Notes under the pieces: model-generated
The model's database searches: none
What the model was told of the DNA's origin: nothing
What the model saw: only the letters and a program-made list of their open reading frames with translations
Part shown: piece after piece, positions 26,642-35,377 of the stretch
Position numbering within the stretch: the stretch's first letter is position 1
How the letters are laid out: every line of letters begins with the position of its first letter
Made by a program: the position numbers and the translations under genes
Source: Chitinophaga chungangae
Lineage (GTDB): Bacteria; Bacteroidota; Bacteroidia; Chitinophagales; Chitinophagaceae
Direction of reading: 5' to 3'
Length of the DNA: 64,000 nucleotides
NCBI RefSeq assembly: GCF_017742215.1
Contig: NZ_JAGHKP010000001.1
Coordinates: 1,736,001-1,800,000, forward strand

Positions 26642-27427
26642 TCAGAATTTATTTCCTTTATAGGTTAACTTTTGATAGATGCCTTTTACGTTGCGGGCTT
26701 TGGCGTACAGTTCGTAAATGTATTTCCTGAAATTCGCGGCGGGCAGGTCCAGGTCCTGCAGCATGCGGTGATGTTCCGCCTGCATATTGCCCGTTACGGA
26801 TACGGAAAACGATCCGCCGTGCAGCCGGTATTCGCCCAGGGGGCGCGGTACGTAGCCTTTCCGCACGGTGGGGTCCAGGCAAACGGACAGCAGGAATTTG
26901 GAATCCGCCGAATATTTCAGGCTTTTATCGAAGCCGCAGTGTTTGTCGTAAATGCGCCGCGTCCAGAAGGAGCTTTGCTGCGCGAACGGCACGCGCCGCA
27001 ATTGCCGGATGGCCTGCCAGCCCAGCGGCACGGCTTTGTAGGAAAAGATCACCGCGCCCTGTTCGTTGATGTAGTTCACGTCGCCGAACACCAGGTCGCA
27101 CTGTTTTTTCTCGAAGGTTTTTACAACTTCTTCCAGTGTATATGGCAACAGGCGGTCGTCTGCATTGATGTAGCAGAGATATTCGCCGGTCGCTTTGTCG
27201 AAACCCTTGCGCAGGGCGTCGTACATGCCTTCGTCTTTTTCCGAGATCACTACGTCTATCAGCCCTTTATGCCGGTTCACGATCTCCATGGTGCTGTCTG
27301 TGCTTGCGCCGTCTACCACGATGATCTCGAAGTTGCGGTAATGCTGGTTAAAGATGCTGTCCAGCGTTTCTTTGATGTATTCCTGTCCGTTGTATACCGG
27401 TATGACTATTGAAACCAGTGCTGACAT
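26642..27427 (-). CDS. GT2 family glycosyltransferase (WcaE/WcaA-like)
   Basis: The 261 residues hold a complete GT-A domain: LVSIVIPVYNGQEYIKETLD, EIIVVDGASTDSTMEI and the donor motif in YLCYINADDRLLPYTLEEV. PFAQQSSFWTRRIYDKHCGF marks the acceptor side. The size and motif pattern resemble PGL/WcaE-type enzymes of exopolysaccharide clusters. The sugar is not predictable. It lies between the acetyltransferase (17-base gap) and the GT4 gene (2-base gap), within the same operon. Confidence 0.9.
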   Translation of the reverse strand: MSALVSIVIPVYNGQEYIKETLDSIFNQHYRNFEIIVVDGASTDSTMEIVNRHKGLIDVVISEKDEGMYDALRKGFDKATGEYLCYINADDRLLPYTLEEVVKTFEKKQCDLVFGDVNYINEQGAVIFSYKAVPLGWQAIRQLRRVPFAQQSSFWTRRIYDKHCGFDKSLKYSADSKFLLSVCLDPTVRKGYVPRPLGEYRLHGGSFSVSVTGNMQAEHHRMLQDLDLPAANFRKYIYELYAKARNVKGIYQKLTYKGNKF

Positions 27428-27443
27428 ATATTTTATTTCCGGG

Positions 27444-28076
27444 TTAATGGGTAATTGTCCTGAATTTTTTGATCACGGCCGGGTTGCCCGCCACGATGGC
27501 GTATTCCGGCACGTCTTTCGTTACTACCGCGCCCGCGGCGATAATGGAATGCGAGCCGATGCGGATGCCGGGGAGGATGGTCACGCGGGTGCCGATCCAT
27601 ACGTCGTTGCCGATCACCACGGGCCTGCGGGGGGTGTTGCCCTGCTCGCGCATGGGAATGTCCGTACGTTCAAAGTTGTGCCCGCCGGAAAGGATCGTTA
27701 CTTCCGGGCCGAACATCACATCGTCGCCGATGATGGTGTCGTTGCCAATCCAGCAGTCTACGTTCAGGCCGGTGTAGTTGCCGATCACGACGTTGGCACC
27801 GCTGCCGAAACGCACGTTGCGGCTTACTTTGATGTTTTTACCCGCGCTGAGGAATATTTTCGACGCCAGCCAGGTGCGGAAGGGCAGGGCCAGCACGCCC
27901 AGCGGCCGCGGCGGGTCCGGCAGCCAGCTGGCGATGCTGTAATAGAGGTACAGCAAAAAACTTTTGTACAGGGGAGTTTTGGAACGCCGGAGAAAATACA
28001 GCGGGTTATCGCGGTACATTTTTACTTTTCCCGTTTTGGCGTCTACCTTTTCCTGGAATAATTGTTCTGTTGTCAT
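27444..28076 (-). CDS. Hexapeptide-repeat O-acyltransferase (maltose/WcaB type)
   Basis: The 210-residue protein has left-handed beta-helix repeats (NVRFGSGANVVIGNYTGLN, WIGNDTIIGDDVMFGPEVTI), with the catalytic histidine in LSGGHNFERTDIPM and the ending AIVAGNPAVIKKF. It is a second acetyltransferase of the locus, distinct from the WcaF-like one, and shares no more than the fold with it. O-acetylation of a repeat-unit sugar is the likely task. It follows the Wzy-like gene by 13 bases. Confidence 0.9.
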   Translation of the reverse strand: MTTEQLFQEKVDAKTGKVKMYRDNPLYFLRRSKTPLYKSFLLYLYYSIASWLPDPPRPLGVLALPFRTWLASKIFLSAGKNIKVSRNVRFGSGANVVIGNYTGLNVDCWIGNDTIIGDDVMFGPEVTILSGGHNFERTDIPMREQGNTPRRPVVIGNDVWIGTRVTILPGIRIGSHSIIAAGAVVTKDVPEYAIVAGNPAVIKKFRTITH

Positions 28077-28089
28077 GTTTTGCTACAAT

Positions 28090-29331
28090 TTATGCATGAG
28101 CGGGAATGCCATAAGGTGGGTCTTCCTCTTCGGCTTCCAGAACCAGTCCGTAATAATTGTTCATGATAATGGCCGCCAGGCCCGGGATGTACAGCCGCAA
28201 ATGCTGGAAGGGCGAGAACAGGAAGGTCCAGATCAGCCCAATGAAGATCAATACCAGCACGGGGTACAGCGCCAGGTCCTGACCGTTTCGGATGATGTAA
28301 AGGCCCATCTTCACGATCATCCAGAACAGGTACAGCACGGCGAGAAAACCGCCGATGCCCCAGTTCACCCAGGCGCCCATCAGCACGGAGTGGCTGGGCA
28401 CCAGGTGCGTGTCCTGCCGGGCACGGTCGGTGTCCAGGTCTTCGTTGTGGTACATCAGCAATATCATGTAATATTTGAGCGATTTGTCTTCCGCCCAGCT
28501 GCCGTGCCCGAAGAAGGGTTTGTCTGCAATGGCCGCGCCCGCCGCAAATGTTTCCGCGCGGCCGGTAGCCAGCAACTCCAGCGGGTTGTACGGGTTGGCC
28601 AGCCGCCCGATCTGCGTGCGCGAGTGTTCCCCGCCGATCTCCCCGTCCAGCACGGAACGCACGTAAAACATGTACGCGCCCTGGAACAGCACGGCGAACA
28701 GGATGCCGAACAGCACGATCTTCGAACGCGAGATGCGCACGTTGTTGTTCATGAAATATGTGATCAGCGCGCCGATAAAAAATATCACGCCGGTTGAGCG
28801 GCTGTCGAACGCAAAACAGAGCAAACTGCAGCCGATCAGCACGGCGAGCGCCATTTTCAGCTCGCCGCGTTTGTAGAGCTGGTATACCACCAGGTACATG
28901 GCCATGGTGAGAATGGGCGCTATCTTGAATTTGAAATAACTCATATCCGAATCCACGATATCGTCCGTGTAAATGATGTTCTTGATCATGGTCATGAACA
29001 GGAAGAACAGGATGGTGGAAGTGTCGTTGAGGGTTTTGAACAGCACCACGAAAGTCAGCAGGGCGATCACCGTGGCGGCCCACCCGCGCAGGTAATTCTG
29101 CGGCGTGTTGTGCACCACCAGCAGGTCCGTCACCACCTGGAAAAAAAGCAATACCAGCAGGGCCACGAGTATTTTTTTGAGATACGGGTAGGTTTTCAGG
29201 TCGTCCGGCCGGAAGGTGAACGGCGCGGCCAGCACTACCAGCAGTTCGCTGAGCCACAGCTGCCCCACGAGGTTCACCTTGATTGTGCTGAGCATGGTGT
29301 ACAGGAACACGCCTGCTTTTTTGATATTCAT
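28090..29331 (-). CDS. O-antigen polymerase/ligase-like membrane protein (Wzy candidate)
   Basis: The 413-residue integral membrane protein has about ten to eleven hydrophobic segments. A large loop holds the typical features of Wzy_C/WaaL proteins: KPFFGHGSWAEDKSLKYY, then THLVPSHSVLMGAWVNWGIG. Such proteins join repeat units to a polymer (Wzy) or move glycans to an acceptor (WaaL). Placed between a glycosyltransferase and an acetyltransferase gene and with a flippase nearby, the polymerase role is favoured. It is the only such gene in the cluster. Confidence 0.85.
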   Translation of the reverse strand: MNIKKAGVFLYTMLSTIKVNLVGQLWLSELLVVLAAPFTFRPDDLKTYPYLKKILVALLVLLFFQVVTDLLVVHNTPQNYLRGWAATVIALLTFVVLFKTLNDTSTILFFLFMTMIKNIIYTDDIVDSDMSYFKFKIAPILTMAMYLVVYQLYKRGELKMALAVLIGCSLLCFAFDSRSTGVIFFIGALITYFMNNNVRISRSKIVLFGILFAVLFQGAYMFYVRSVLDGEIGGEHSRTQIGRLANPYNPLELLATGRAETFAAGAAIADKPFFGHGSWAEDKSLKYYMILLMYHNEDLDTDRARQDTHLVPSHSVLMGAWVNWGIGGFLAVLYLFWMIVKMGLYIIRNGQDLALYPVLVLIFIGLIWTFLFSPFQHLRLYIPGLAAIIMNNYYGLVLEAEEEDPPYGIPAHA

Positions 29332-30497
29332 TCTGCTGCCAGTTGATGGGTGACCACCGGCGCTTTCTGCGCGGCGAAATGAAGGATATGCTGAAGGCGG
29401 CGGCTGTTTACGCCGGCGCTGTACTCTTTCAGGAAATCTTCCCGCAGCAGCCCGCCCAGCTGGCCTTTCCCCGAAAAGGAGGAAATGGCTTTCCGGAACG
29501 ATGCGGGCGTATTGGCCACGATAAAATTGTCGCTTACCACGCCTTCCACGCCTTTAGCCGTGCCGATCACCGGCGTGCCGAGCGCCATGGCCTCCAGGCA
29601 TTTCAGCCGCGTACCGCTGCCGTGCAGCAAAGGGATCAGCACGCCCGCCGCCTGCGCGATGTAAGGTTTGATGTCGGGCACTTTGCCGATGGCTTTGATG
29701 TTTTTCCATTCGGTGGCGCCTTTCAGCTGCTGCAATGCTTCTTTAGAATGCCTGCCTACCAGCTGCAGCTCGAACTTCGAGGCCAGCTCTTCGTCCCACA
29801 CCTGTTCCACCAGCCACTTCAGGCCCTCGTAATTCATGTACATGGAAAAGTTCGCGGTCATGGCCAGCACGCGCGGGTTCCTTTCTTCCTGTACGTCGTA
29901 ATCGTTTTCGTCGAGGAAGTTGGGCACGACGAATATTTTTTTCGGGTCGATAAAACGGGCGTGATATTGTTTGTCAGGTTCGCTCACGGTCATGACGGCC
30001 GCCGCCTGCGGGAAAAACCTTTGCTCGTGCGTTCTTTCGAGGTTCACCAGCTGGCTGCGCCGCAGTTTCTGCACGAGGCCGTTCGCCGGTTTCTGCTGCG
30101 TATGCTCGGCCTGTGCGTTGTGCGTGCCGAGTATCACCGGAATGCGGCCGGCGCTGAACCAGGGAATGTACTGGCCCACGAAGCCGTAATCGAGTATCGC
30201 CACGTCGATATGAACGCTGCTGCAGATCTCCACGAACCGCCGGATCACGGAAGGCTGCTGCCGGAAGTAAAATTTGCCCGTAAGCCGGTCCGCCACCGTC
30301 AGCGGCGCGGGGTTGTCCGTATATATAGTTACCCCGGAGATGGCGTATTCCTCCAGGTTTACGTTCTCCTTGTTGCCGATAATGGCATGGACGTTGTGCC
30401 CGAGGGCGGCCAGTGCTTTCAGCAGGTAACAGCTCCTGATCTTTTCCCCGCCGTTTTGCGGAAAGGGTGATATGGTGGTGAAGAATAAAATGTTCAT
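29328..30497 (-). CDS. GT4 family glycosyltransferase
   Basis: The 389-residue enzyme has a GT-B layout. ILFFTTISPFPQNGGEKIRS is the acceptor-domain start with its glycine turn, and VILGTHNAQAEHTQQ lies mid-protein. The donor domain has FELQLVGRHSKEALQQL and VLIPLLHGSGTRLKCLEAMA, where a short Gly-Ser-Gly-Thr-Arg motif replaces the commoner EGFG. This form occurs in TuaH-like and Bacteroidota exopolysaccharide enzymes. It shares four bases with the polymerase-like gene and follows the flippase gene by two bases. Confidence 0.9.
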   Translation of the reverse strand: MNILFFTTISPFPQNGGEKIRSCYLLKALAALGHNVHAIIGNKENVNLEEYAISGVTIYTDNPAPLTVADRLTGKFYFRQQPSVIRRFVEICSSVHIDVAILDYGFVGQYIPWFSAGRIPVILGTHNAQAEHTQQKPANGLVQKLRRSQLVNLERTHEQRFFPQAAAVMTVSEPDKQYHARFIDPKKIFVVPNFLDENDYDVQEERNPRVLAMTANFSMYMNYEGLKWLVEQVWDEELASKFELQLVGRHSKEALQQLKGATEWKNIKAIGKVPDIKPYIAQAAGVLIPLLHGSGTRLKCLEAMALGTPVIGTAKGVEGVVSDNFIVANTPASFRKAISSFSGKGQLGGLLREDFLKEYSAGVNSRRLQHILHFAAQKAPVVTHQLAAE

Positions 30498-30499
30498 GG

Positions 30500-32050
30500 T
30501 CAGTTTGCGTTTAATACCGGGCTTTTCCGGGTAATTTTCGCCAGTGCCTTGCCCGTCATGTCCGTCAGTTTTTGTAATTCATATGGAGAAAGGCCGAAGA
30601 AACGGATCATCAGGCCGAGAGAGAACACGGCGAGAAACCCGGTAACGGCCAGGCGGGCGAACCCCTCGTCCATCAGGTAAGAAGGCGCCAGCGCTATACA
30701 GGCGGCGACGCCCACGGGCAGCAGCGAATGCCATACCACGTTCACGAGAAAACTGCGCACCGGTATGCCGGTGAGCCGTTTGGCCGCCAGCATGCGGTAC
30801 GCCGCAATAGCGCATTCGATGAAGAGGCTCAGCGTAAGTACCGCGGCGGGAGGGAAGCCCGCCTGCAGCAGCAGGTACGCGCCGGGAATGTTGAGCAGCA
30901 GCAGGCCGAACAGCACCAGCTGGAAGGTTTTGATCCGCCCCACGGCCTGCACGGCCATCTGCAGCCCGCCGGAAAGCTGGTACACGAGCGAGCCCGCGAT
31001 GATCAGCCGGCAAAATGCGACCGTATGGTCCGGGTAATTTTTTAACCAGATATGAAGGATGTAAGGCATTTCGATAATGGCCGGTATCGCAAAAAAGCTC
31101 AGCAGGTAAAACGCGAATTTACAGGCCATGAGGCTCAGCATCATCATACGCTCGCGGTTGCCGCTGCCTTCGCTTTTTACCAGCTGCGGGTTCAGCGCCT
31201 GCAGCATGGTTACGGCGAAATAACTCAGCTGCGCGTTCACCTGGTTGGCGATCGCGAAAGCGGCGTTGATGACGGTGCCGAAAAAGACGTTGAGCACCAT
31301 GGCGATGCCCTGCGTTTTGGCGATCACGCCGGAAGCGCCTACCATGGCCCATCCGGAGTAGGAGAACATTTCCCTGAGCAGCTTTCGGTCGAAATATTTC
31401 ACGCTGATGCGGCTTTCTTTGTACCGCGCGGTGCAGTAGCTCCATTTGAATAGCAAAAGCAACACCAGCAGCAGGGCAAGACCGGCGGAATAAAATATCA
31501 GCTTGTCCCCGCCCAGGTACGCCAGGCTTACCGCCAGCCCCAGTTTCACGAGCGATTCCACGATGCCCAGTACCGCCAGCAGCAGCATGTTCTCGTGGGT
31601 GTTGATCATCGCGTCGTAAGGAACGGACACGATCGTGAAAAACGCGCTGGCCGTCATAAAATGAAAGATGGTGTGCGCCGCTGTTACACGGTCTGCCGGG
31701 ATGTTCAGCACATGGCCGAACAGATAGATACCTGATAACTCCAGCAATCCGACTACCGTTACGCTTATGAAGAGGTGCAGCCAGATGCCGGAGTTAAATG
31801 CTTTTTTGAGTTGCAGCAGGTCGCCCGAGCCGAGGAAAAACGACATATACCGTTGTGTGCTGAGCGTCATGGAACTGTTCAGGAAACTGAGCATGGCCAC
31901 AATGCCCGCCACCAGGTTGAATATCCCGTAATCCACGGCTCCCAGGCCGTTTAATACAAGGCGCGTTGCATACAATGCGATCAGCATCGTGATCAGCATC
32001 TTTCCATACAGGAACCCCGTATTTAAAACTACTCTGTTTGCTGCCTGCAT
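30500..32050 (-). CDS. Polysaccharide flippase (Wzx-like, MATE/MVF fold)
   Basis: The 516-residue membrane protein has about fourteen hydrophobic segments, the standard for lipid-linked oligosaccharide flippases. N-terminal landmarks are RVVLNTGFLYGKMLITMLIAL and VDYGIFNLVAGIVAMLSFL, and later YSGWAMVGASGVIAKTQGIA and FGTVINAAFAIANQV. It should turn the undecaprenyl-linked repeat unit to the periplasmic side before polymerisation. It follows gmd by three bases and is the only flippase gene of the cluster. Confidence 0.92.
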   Translation of the reverse strand: MQAANRVVLNTGFLYGKMLITMLIALYATRLVLNGLGAVDYGIFNLVAGIVAMLSFLNSSMTLSTQRYMSFFLGSGDLLQLKKAFNSGIWLHLFISVTVVGLLELSGIYLFGHVLNIPADRVTAAHTIFHFMTASAFFTIVSVPYDAMINTHENMLLLAVLGIVESLVKLGLAVSLAYLGGDKLIFYSAGLALLLVLLLLFKWSYCTARYKESRISVKYFDRKLLREMFSYSGWAMVGASGVIAKTQGIAMVLNVFFGTVINAAFAIANQVNAQLSYFAVTMLQALNPQLVKSEGSGNRERMMMLSLMACKFAFYLLSFFAIPAIIEMPYILHIWLKNYPDHTVAFCRLIIAGSLVYQLSGGLQMAVQAVGRIKTFQLVLFGLLLLNIPGAYLLLQAGFPPAAVLTLSLFIECAIAAYRMLAAKRLTGIPVRSFLVNVVWHSLLPVGVAACIALAPSYLMDEGFARLAVTGFLAVFSLGLMIRFFGLSPYELQKLTDMTGKALAKITRKSPVLNAN

Positions 32051-32053
32051 ACG

Positions 32054-33151
32054 TTAACCCATCAGGTGTTCAAATTGTGCGACATCTTTTTTACGGAACA
32101 GCTCCACATCGCATGCTACCATTTCACGCACCAGTTCCTGCAGGTCGTATTTCGGTTCCCAGCCCAGTTTAGTTTTGGATTTGGTCGGGTCGCCAATGAG
32201 CAGGTCCACTTCGGTGGGGCGGAAATATTTCGGGTCTACCGCCACTACTTCTTTGCCAATGGGCAGGATGTAGTCTTTGTTGCGACAGGCGGTTACCACG
32301 GCGGTTTCGCTGGCGCCTTCGCCGATAAATTCCAGTTCGATGCCCAGCTCGTCGAAGGTCATGCGCACGAAGTCGCGCACGCGAGTGGTTACGCCGGTGG
32401 CGATCACGTAATCGTCCGGCTGGTCTTGCTGCAGGATGCGCCACATGGCTTCCACGTAATCTTTGGCGTGGCCCCAGTCGCGCTGCGCGTCGAGGTTACC
32501 GAGGTATAATTTGTCCTGCAGGCCGAGCACGATGGCGGCGGCCGCGCGGGTGATTTTACGGGTTACGAAAGTTTCTCCGCGCAGCGGGCTTTCGTGGTTG
32601 AACAAAATGCCGTTGCAGGCGTACATGCCGTAAGCCTCGCGGTAGTTCACCGTGATCCAGTAGGCGTAGAGTTTGGCTACGGCGTACGGGCTGCGGGGGT
32701 AGAACGGGGTGGTTTCGCGCTGGGGCACTTCCTGTACAAGACCATACAGCTCTGAAGTGCTGGCCTGGTACACGCGGCATTTCTGTTCCATTTTCAGGAT
32801 GCGCAATGCTTCCAGGATGCGCAGGGTGCCGATGCCGTCCGCATTGGCGGTGTATTCCGGCGTATCGAAGCTCACGCGCACATGGCTCATGGCGGCGAGA
32901 TTGTAGATCTCGTCCGGCTGCGTTTCCTGGATGATGCGGATGAGGTTGGTACTGTCGGTCATGTCGCCGTAATGAAGGCGGAAACGTACGTCCTCACTGT
33001 GCGGGTCCTGGTACAGGTGGTCGATCCTTTCTGTGTTGATGAGGGATGCGCGGCGTTTGATGCCGTGCACCATATATCCTTTTTCAAGCAGCAGCTCGGC
33101 GAGGTAAGCGCCGTCCTGCCCGTTTACACCTGTTATTAAAGCTGTTTTCAT
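32054..33151 (-). CDS. gmd: GDP-mannose 4,6-dehydratase
   Basis: The 365-residue extended short-chain dehydrogenase converts GDP-D-mannose to GDP-4-keto-6-deoxy-D-mannose. The NADP-binding motif is [18 protein letters not shown], followed by the family segment [20 protein letters not shown] and LHYGDMTDS. The catalytic triad region has STSELYG with [15 protein letters not shown] (YxxxK), and [19 protein letters not shown] is a Gmd hallmark. It lies 19 bases after fcl in the operon. Together with the ManC and Fcl genes it completes the route from mannose-1-phosphate to GDP-L-fucose. Confidence 0.97.
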   Translation of the reverse strand: MKTALITGVNGQDGAYLAELLLEKGYMVHGIKRRASLINTERIDHLYQDPHSEDVRFRLHYGDMTDSTNLIRIIQETQPDEIYNLAAMSHVRVSFDTPEYTANADGIGTLRILEALRILKMEQKCRVYQASTSELYGLVQEVPQRETTPFYPRSPYAVAKLYAYWITVNYREAYGMYACNGILFNHESPLRGETFVTRKITRAAAAIVLGLQDKLYLGNLDAQRDWGHAKDYVEAMWRILQQDQPDDYVIATGVTTRVRDFVRMTFDELGIELEFIGEGASETAVVTACRNKDYILPIGKEVVAVDPKYFRPTEVDLLIGDPTKSKTKLGWEPKYDLQELVREMVACDVELFRKKDVAQFEHLMG

Positions 33152-33170
33152 TTTTTGCTGTTTTAGTTAT

Positions 33171-34118
33171 TTATATCGCGTTGATGAGTGAGAATTGTTT
33201 TTTGACGAAATCGCTGTAAGCGAGGTGGATGCCGGTTTGCAGGTCTATGTTGTGTTTCCAGCCAAGGTCGTGCAGGCGGCTTACGTCCAGCAGTTTGCGG
33301 GGCGTGCCGTCCGGCTTCGAGCTGTCGAACAGAATTTCGCCTTCGTAATGGGTCACGGCTTTTACCGTTTCAGCCAGCTCGCGGATGGTCAGGTCTTCGC
33401 CGGTACCGATATTGACGGTTTCCTTGCCGTCGTAGTGATGCATGAGGTACACACAGGCGTCCGCCAGGTCGTCTGCATACAAAAATTCGCGGCGCGGCGT
33501 ACCGGTGCCCCAGACGGTTACGGAAGGTTTGCCGGTGGTGCGCGCTTCGTGGAAGCGGCGGATGAGCGCGGGCAATACGTGCGAATTTTCAGGATGGTAA
33601 TTGTCGCCGACGCCGTACAGGTTGGTGGGCATGGCGCTGATAAAATTGCTGCCGTACTGATCGCGGTAAGCTTCGCACAGTTTGATGCCGGTGATCTTCG
33701 CGATGGCGTACGGTTCGTTGGTGGCTTCGAGGGGGCCGGTCAGCAGGCTGTCTTCCGTGATCGGCTGTGGCGCCATGCGGGGGTAAATGCAGGAGCTTCC
33801 GAGGAAGAGCAGTTTGTTCACCTTGTTCTCATGCGCCGCGTGAATGATGTTGGCGGCGATCATCAGGTTATCGTACAGGAATTCCGCGCGGTACGTATTG
33901 TTGGCGTGAATGCCGCCTACCTTGGCGGCGGCGAGAAATACGTAATCGGGTTTTTCCGCCCGGAAAAATTCATTCACCGCCTGCTGGTTGCGGAGGTCCA
34001 GCTCGCCGGAAGTGCGCAGCAGCAAGTTCTGGTAACCGAGGGAGATGAGTTTCCTTTTGATGGCGCCGCCCACCATTCCGCGGTGGCCGGCGATATAGAT
34101 CTTATCGGTAAGTTTCAT
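33171..34118 (-). CDS. fcl: GDP-L-fucose synthase
   Basis: The 315-residue epimerase/reductase converts GDP-4-keto-6-deoxymannose to GDP-L-fucose with NADPH. Visible motifs are [17 protein letters not shown] (nucleotide binding), [19 protein letters not shown], the catalytic Ser/Cys segment [18 protein letters not shown], and [20 protein letters not shown] (YxxxK). The start codon at 34118 is embedded in the first leader copy of a 60-bp tandem repeat, so the repeat supplies its whole ribosome-entry region. The same leader precedes three mini-ORFs upstream, which may tune its translation. Confidence 0.97.
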   Translation of the reverse strand: MKLTDKIYIAGHRGMVGGAIKRKLISLGYQNLLLRTSGELDLRNQQAVNEFFRAEKPDYVFLAAAKVGGIHANNTYRAEFLYDNLMIAANIIHAAHENKVNKLLFLGSSCIYPRMAPQPITEDSLLTGPLEATNEPYAIAKITGIKLCEAYRDQYGSNFISAMPTNLYGVGDNYHPENSHVLPALIRRFHEARTTGKPSVTVWGTGTPRREFLYADDLADACVYLMHHYDGKETVNIGTGEDLTIRELAETVKAVTHYEGEILFDSSKPDGTPRKLLDVSRLHDLGWKHNIDLQTGIHLAYSDFVKKQFSLINAI

Positions 34119-34136
34119 CCGTTTCTATTTATCTTT

Positions 34137-34178
34137 TTAAAGGCCGGATGGAATCTCGCAGAAGCTGCTCGGTTTCAT
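34137..34178 (-). CDS. Mini-ORF 3 (closest to fcl), possible leader peptide
   Basis: ATG at 34178 to TAA at 34137-34139 encodes the 13-residue MKPSSFCEIPSGL. The start has the same leader as fcl, with the fcl ATG lying 18 bases after this stop. Its codons for Pro-Ser-Gly contain CATCCG, which can pair with CGGATG at the fcl start, so translation here could expose the fcl start. Expression is not shown by sequence alone. Confidence 0.35.
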   Translation of the reverse strand: MKPSSFCEIPSGL

Positions 34179-34196
34179 CCGTTTCTATTTATCTTT

Positions 34197-34238
34197 TTAA
34201 AGGCCGGATGGAATCTCGCAGAAGCTGCTCGGTTTCAT
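34197..34238 (-). CDS. Mini-ORF 2, possible leader peptide
   Basis: This is an identical 13-codon frame (MKPSSFCEIPSGL) in the second repeat unit, with the same spacing to the next start. It has the same leader as fcl apart from the AT/GA variant position. Confidence 0.3.
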   Translation of the reverse strand: MKPSSFCEIPSGL

Positions 34239-34256
34239 CCGTTATTATTTATCTTT

Positions 34257-34298
34257 TTAAAGGCCGGATGGAATCTCGCAGAAGCTGCTCGGTTTCAT
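34257..34298 (-). CDS. Mini-ORF 1 (closest to manC), possible leader peptide
   Basis: This is the first of three identical 13-codon frames met by ribosomes after manC. Its ATG lies about 32 bases beyond the manC stop, so it could be reached by re-initiation. Confidence 0.3.
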   Translation of the reverse strand: MKPSSFCEIPSGL

Positions 34299-34330
34299 CC
34301 GTTATTATTTATCTTTTTGTGTTGTTGTTT

Positions 34331-35350
34331 TTACAATAATTCGGGGCGGTTTTCTTTCACCCACTGGTGCAGCTGTTTTACGTCCTGGCCTTTGCCTTTC
34401 TGCATTACGAGTATGGCGCCCGGCGTGTCTACCACTACCATATTTTCCACGCCCACCAGCGCCACCAGCTTTTCTTTGCCGATCACCATGCTGGTGTCGG
34501 GGTTGCTGTTGATGTACACGGCCTGTTCGTTGCGGTAGCTGTAATGCTGCGCCAGCGCCTGGGTGAGGGCTTCGTAGCTGCCTACGTCGCTCCAGTCCAT
34601 ATTGCTGGGCACTACTTTTACGCGGTCGCTTTTTTCCATCACGGCATAGTCGATGCTGTTGGAGGGAATGGCCTGCATGAGACCGAAGGAAAGTTTCCCG
34701 GTATCCAGCCATTCCTTGGCGGCAACGGCGGCGGTGGCGTAAATGTCGGGCGCGTACCGTTCCAGTTCCTCGAGCATCACGGCCGCGCGGGCGCAGAAGA
34801 TGCCGCTGTTCCAGAGGTAATCGCCGCTTTGCAGCATTTTTTCGGCATTGGCGGCATCGGGTTTTTCCACGAAACGCACCACGTCGTTGCCTTTGTACTG
34901 GATGTAGCCGTAGCCGGTCTCGGGGTAGGCGGGCTGCAGGCCAATAGTTACGAGGTTGTTTTGCATGGCGAGCGTATACGCCGCCCGGATGGTTTCTTCG
35001 TAACGTTCGGGCGTTCCAATGAGATGATCGGCCGGTGTGATGAGCAGTATTTCTTCCGGGTCGGCCACAAACGCCGCGAGGGCGATGGCCGCGGCGGTGT
35101 TACGGCCGACAGGTTCCGCGAGTATGGCGGGCGCGGTGGCGCCCGTTGCGGCTAGTTGTGTTATGATGTCGGCGGCCTGTTCTTCATTCACGATGGCCGT
35201 AACTTCCGCGCAGGCAAATGCGTTGCGGAGCCGGGTGATCTGCAACAGGCTCAGCCCGTCGAAGAGCGGCAGCAGCTGTTTGGGCGTACGGCGGTTCGAA
35301 AGAGGCCACAGGCGTGTGCCTGCGCCACCGCATAACAGGATATGATGCAT
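34331..35350 (-). CDS. manC: Mannose-1-phosphate guanylyltransferase
   Basis: The 339-residue enzyme makes GDP-mannose from GTP and mannose-1-phosphate. The nucleotidyltransferase signature HILLCGGAGTRLWPLSNRR is at the N-terminus, followed by TPKQLLPLFDG. LLITPADHLIGTPERY, ETGYGYIQYKG and VRFVEKPDAANAEKML follow, then SIDYAVMEKSDRVKVVPSN and WSDVGSYEAL. It lacks the fused phosphomannose-isomerase domain found in longer ManC proteins. No phosphomannomutase or isomerase gene is in the window, so mannose-1-phosphate must come from elsewhere on the genome. Confidence 0.95.
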   Translation of the reverse strand: MHHILLCGGAGTRLWPLSNRRTPKQLLPLFDGLSLLQITRLRNAFACAEVTAIVNEEQAADIITQLAATGATAPAILAEPVGRNTAAAIALAAFVADPEEILLITPADHLIGTPERYEETIRAAYTLAMQNNLVTIGLQPAYPETGYGYIQYKGNDVVRFVEKPDAANAEKMLQSGDYLWNSGIFCARAAVMLEELERYAPDIYATAAVAAKEWLDTGKLSFGLMQAIPSNSIDYAVMEKSDRVKVVPSNMDWSDVGSYEALTQALAQHYSYRNEQAVYINSNPDTSMVIGKEKLVALVGVENMVVVDTPGAILVMQKGKGQDVKQLHQWVKENRPELL

Positions 35351-35377
35351 TCTTTTCTGAATTGGTTCGGGTTAATG

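Larger units (their letters stand above)
34112..34318 (-). repeat. 60-bp tandem repeat between manC and fcl
   Basis: Three complete, nearly identical 60-base units plus partial ends fill almost the whole manC-fcl gap. On the minus strand each unit consists of a leader (AAAAAGATAAATA, then GA or AT, then AACGG), an ATG, twelve further codons, and CCTTTAA. The two units nearest fcl carry GA and the distal leaders carry AT at the only variable spot. The leader directly before fcl is the same sequence. Each unit also contains CGGATG and CATCCG arms with an inner GCAG/CTGC pairing, so it can fold into a hairpin covering the ATG. Confidence 0.95.

Noticed and set aside
28073..29257. Alternative minus-strand frame over the Wzy-like gene
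   Set aside because: It is Arg/Ala/Gly-rich and not membrane-like. The overlapping frame 28090-29331 encodes a clear multi-helix membrane protein.
34112..34318. The 60-bp repeat as a CRISPR array
   Set aside because: The units are directly joined without variable spacers and include the fcl start region, so this is a simple tandem repeat.
33195..34538. Long plus-strand open frame across fcl and the repeat, with a 20-residue repeating peptide
   Set aside because: It is antisense to fcl and manC, whose products are clear. The peptide repeat only reflects 60 bases being divisible by three with no stop.
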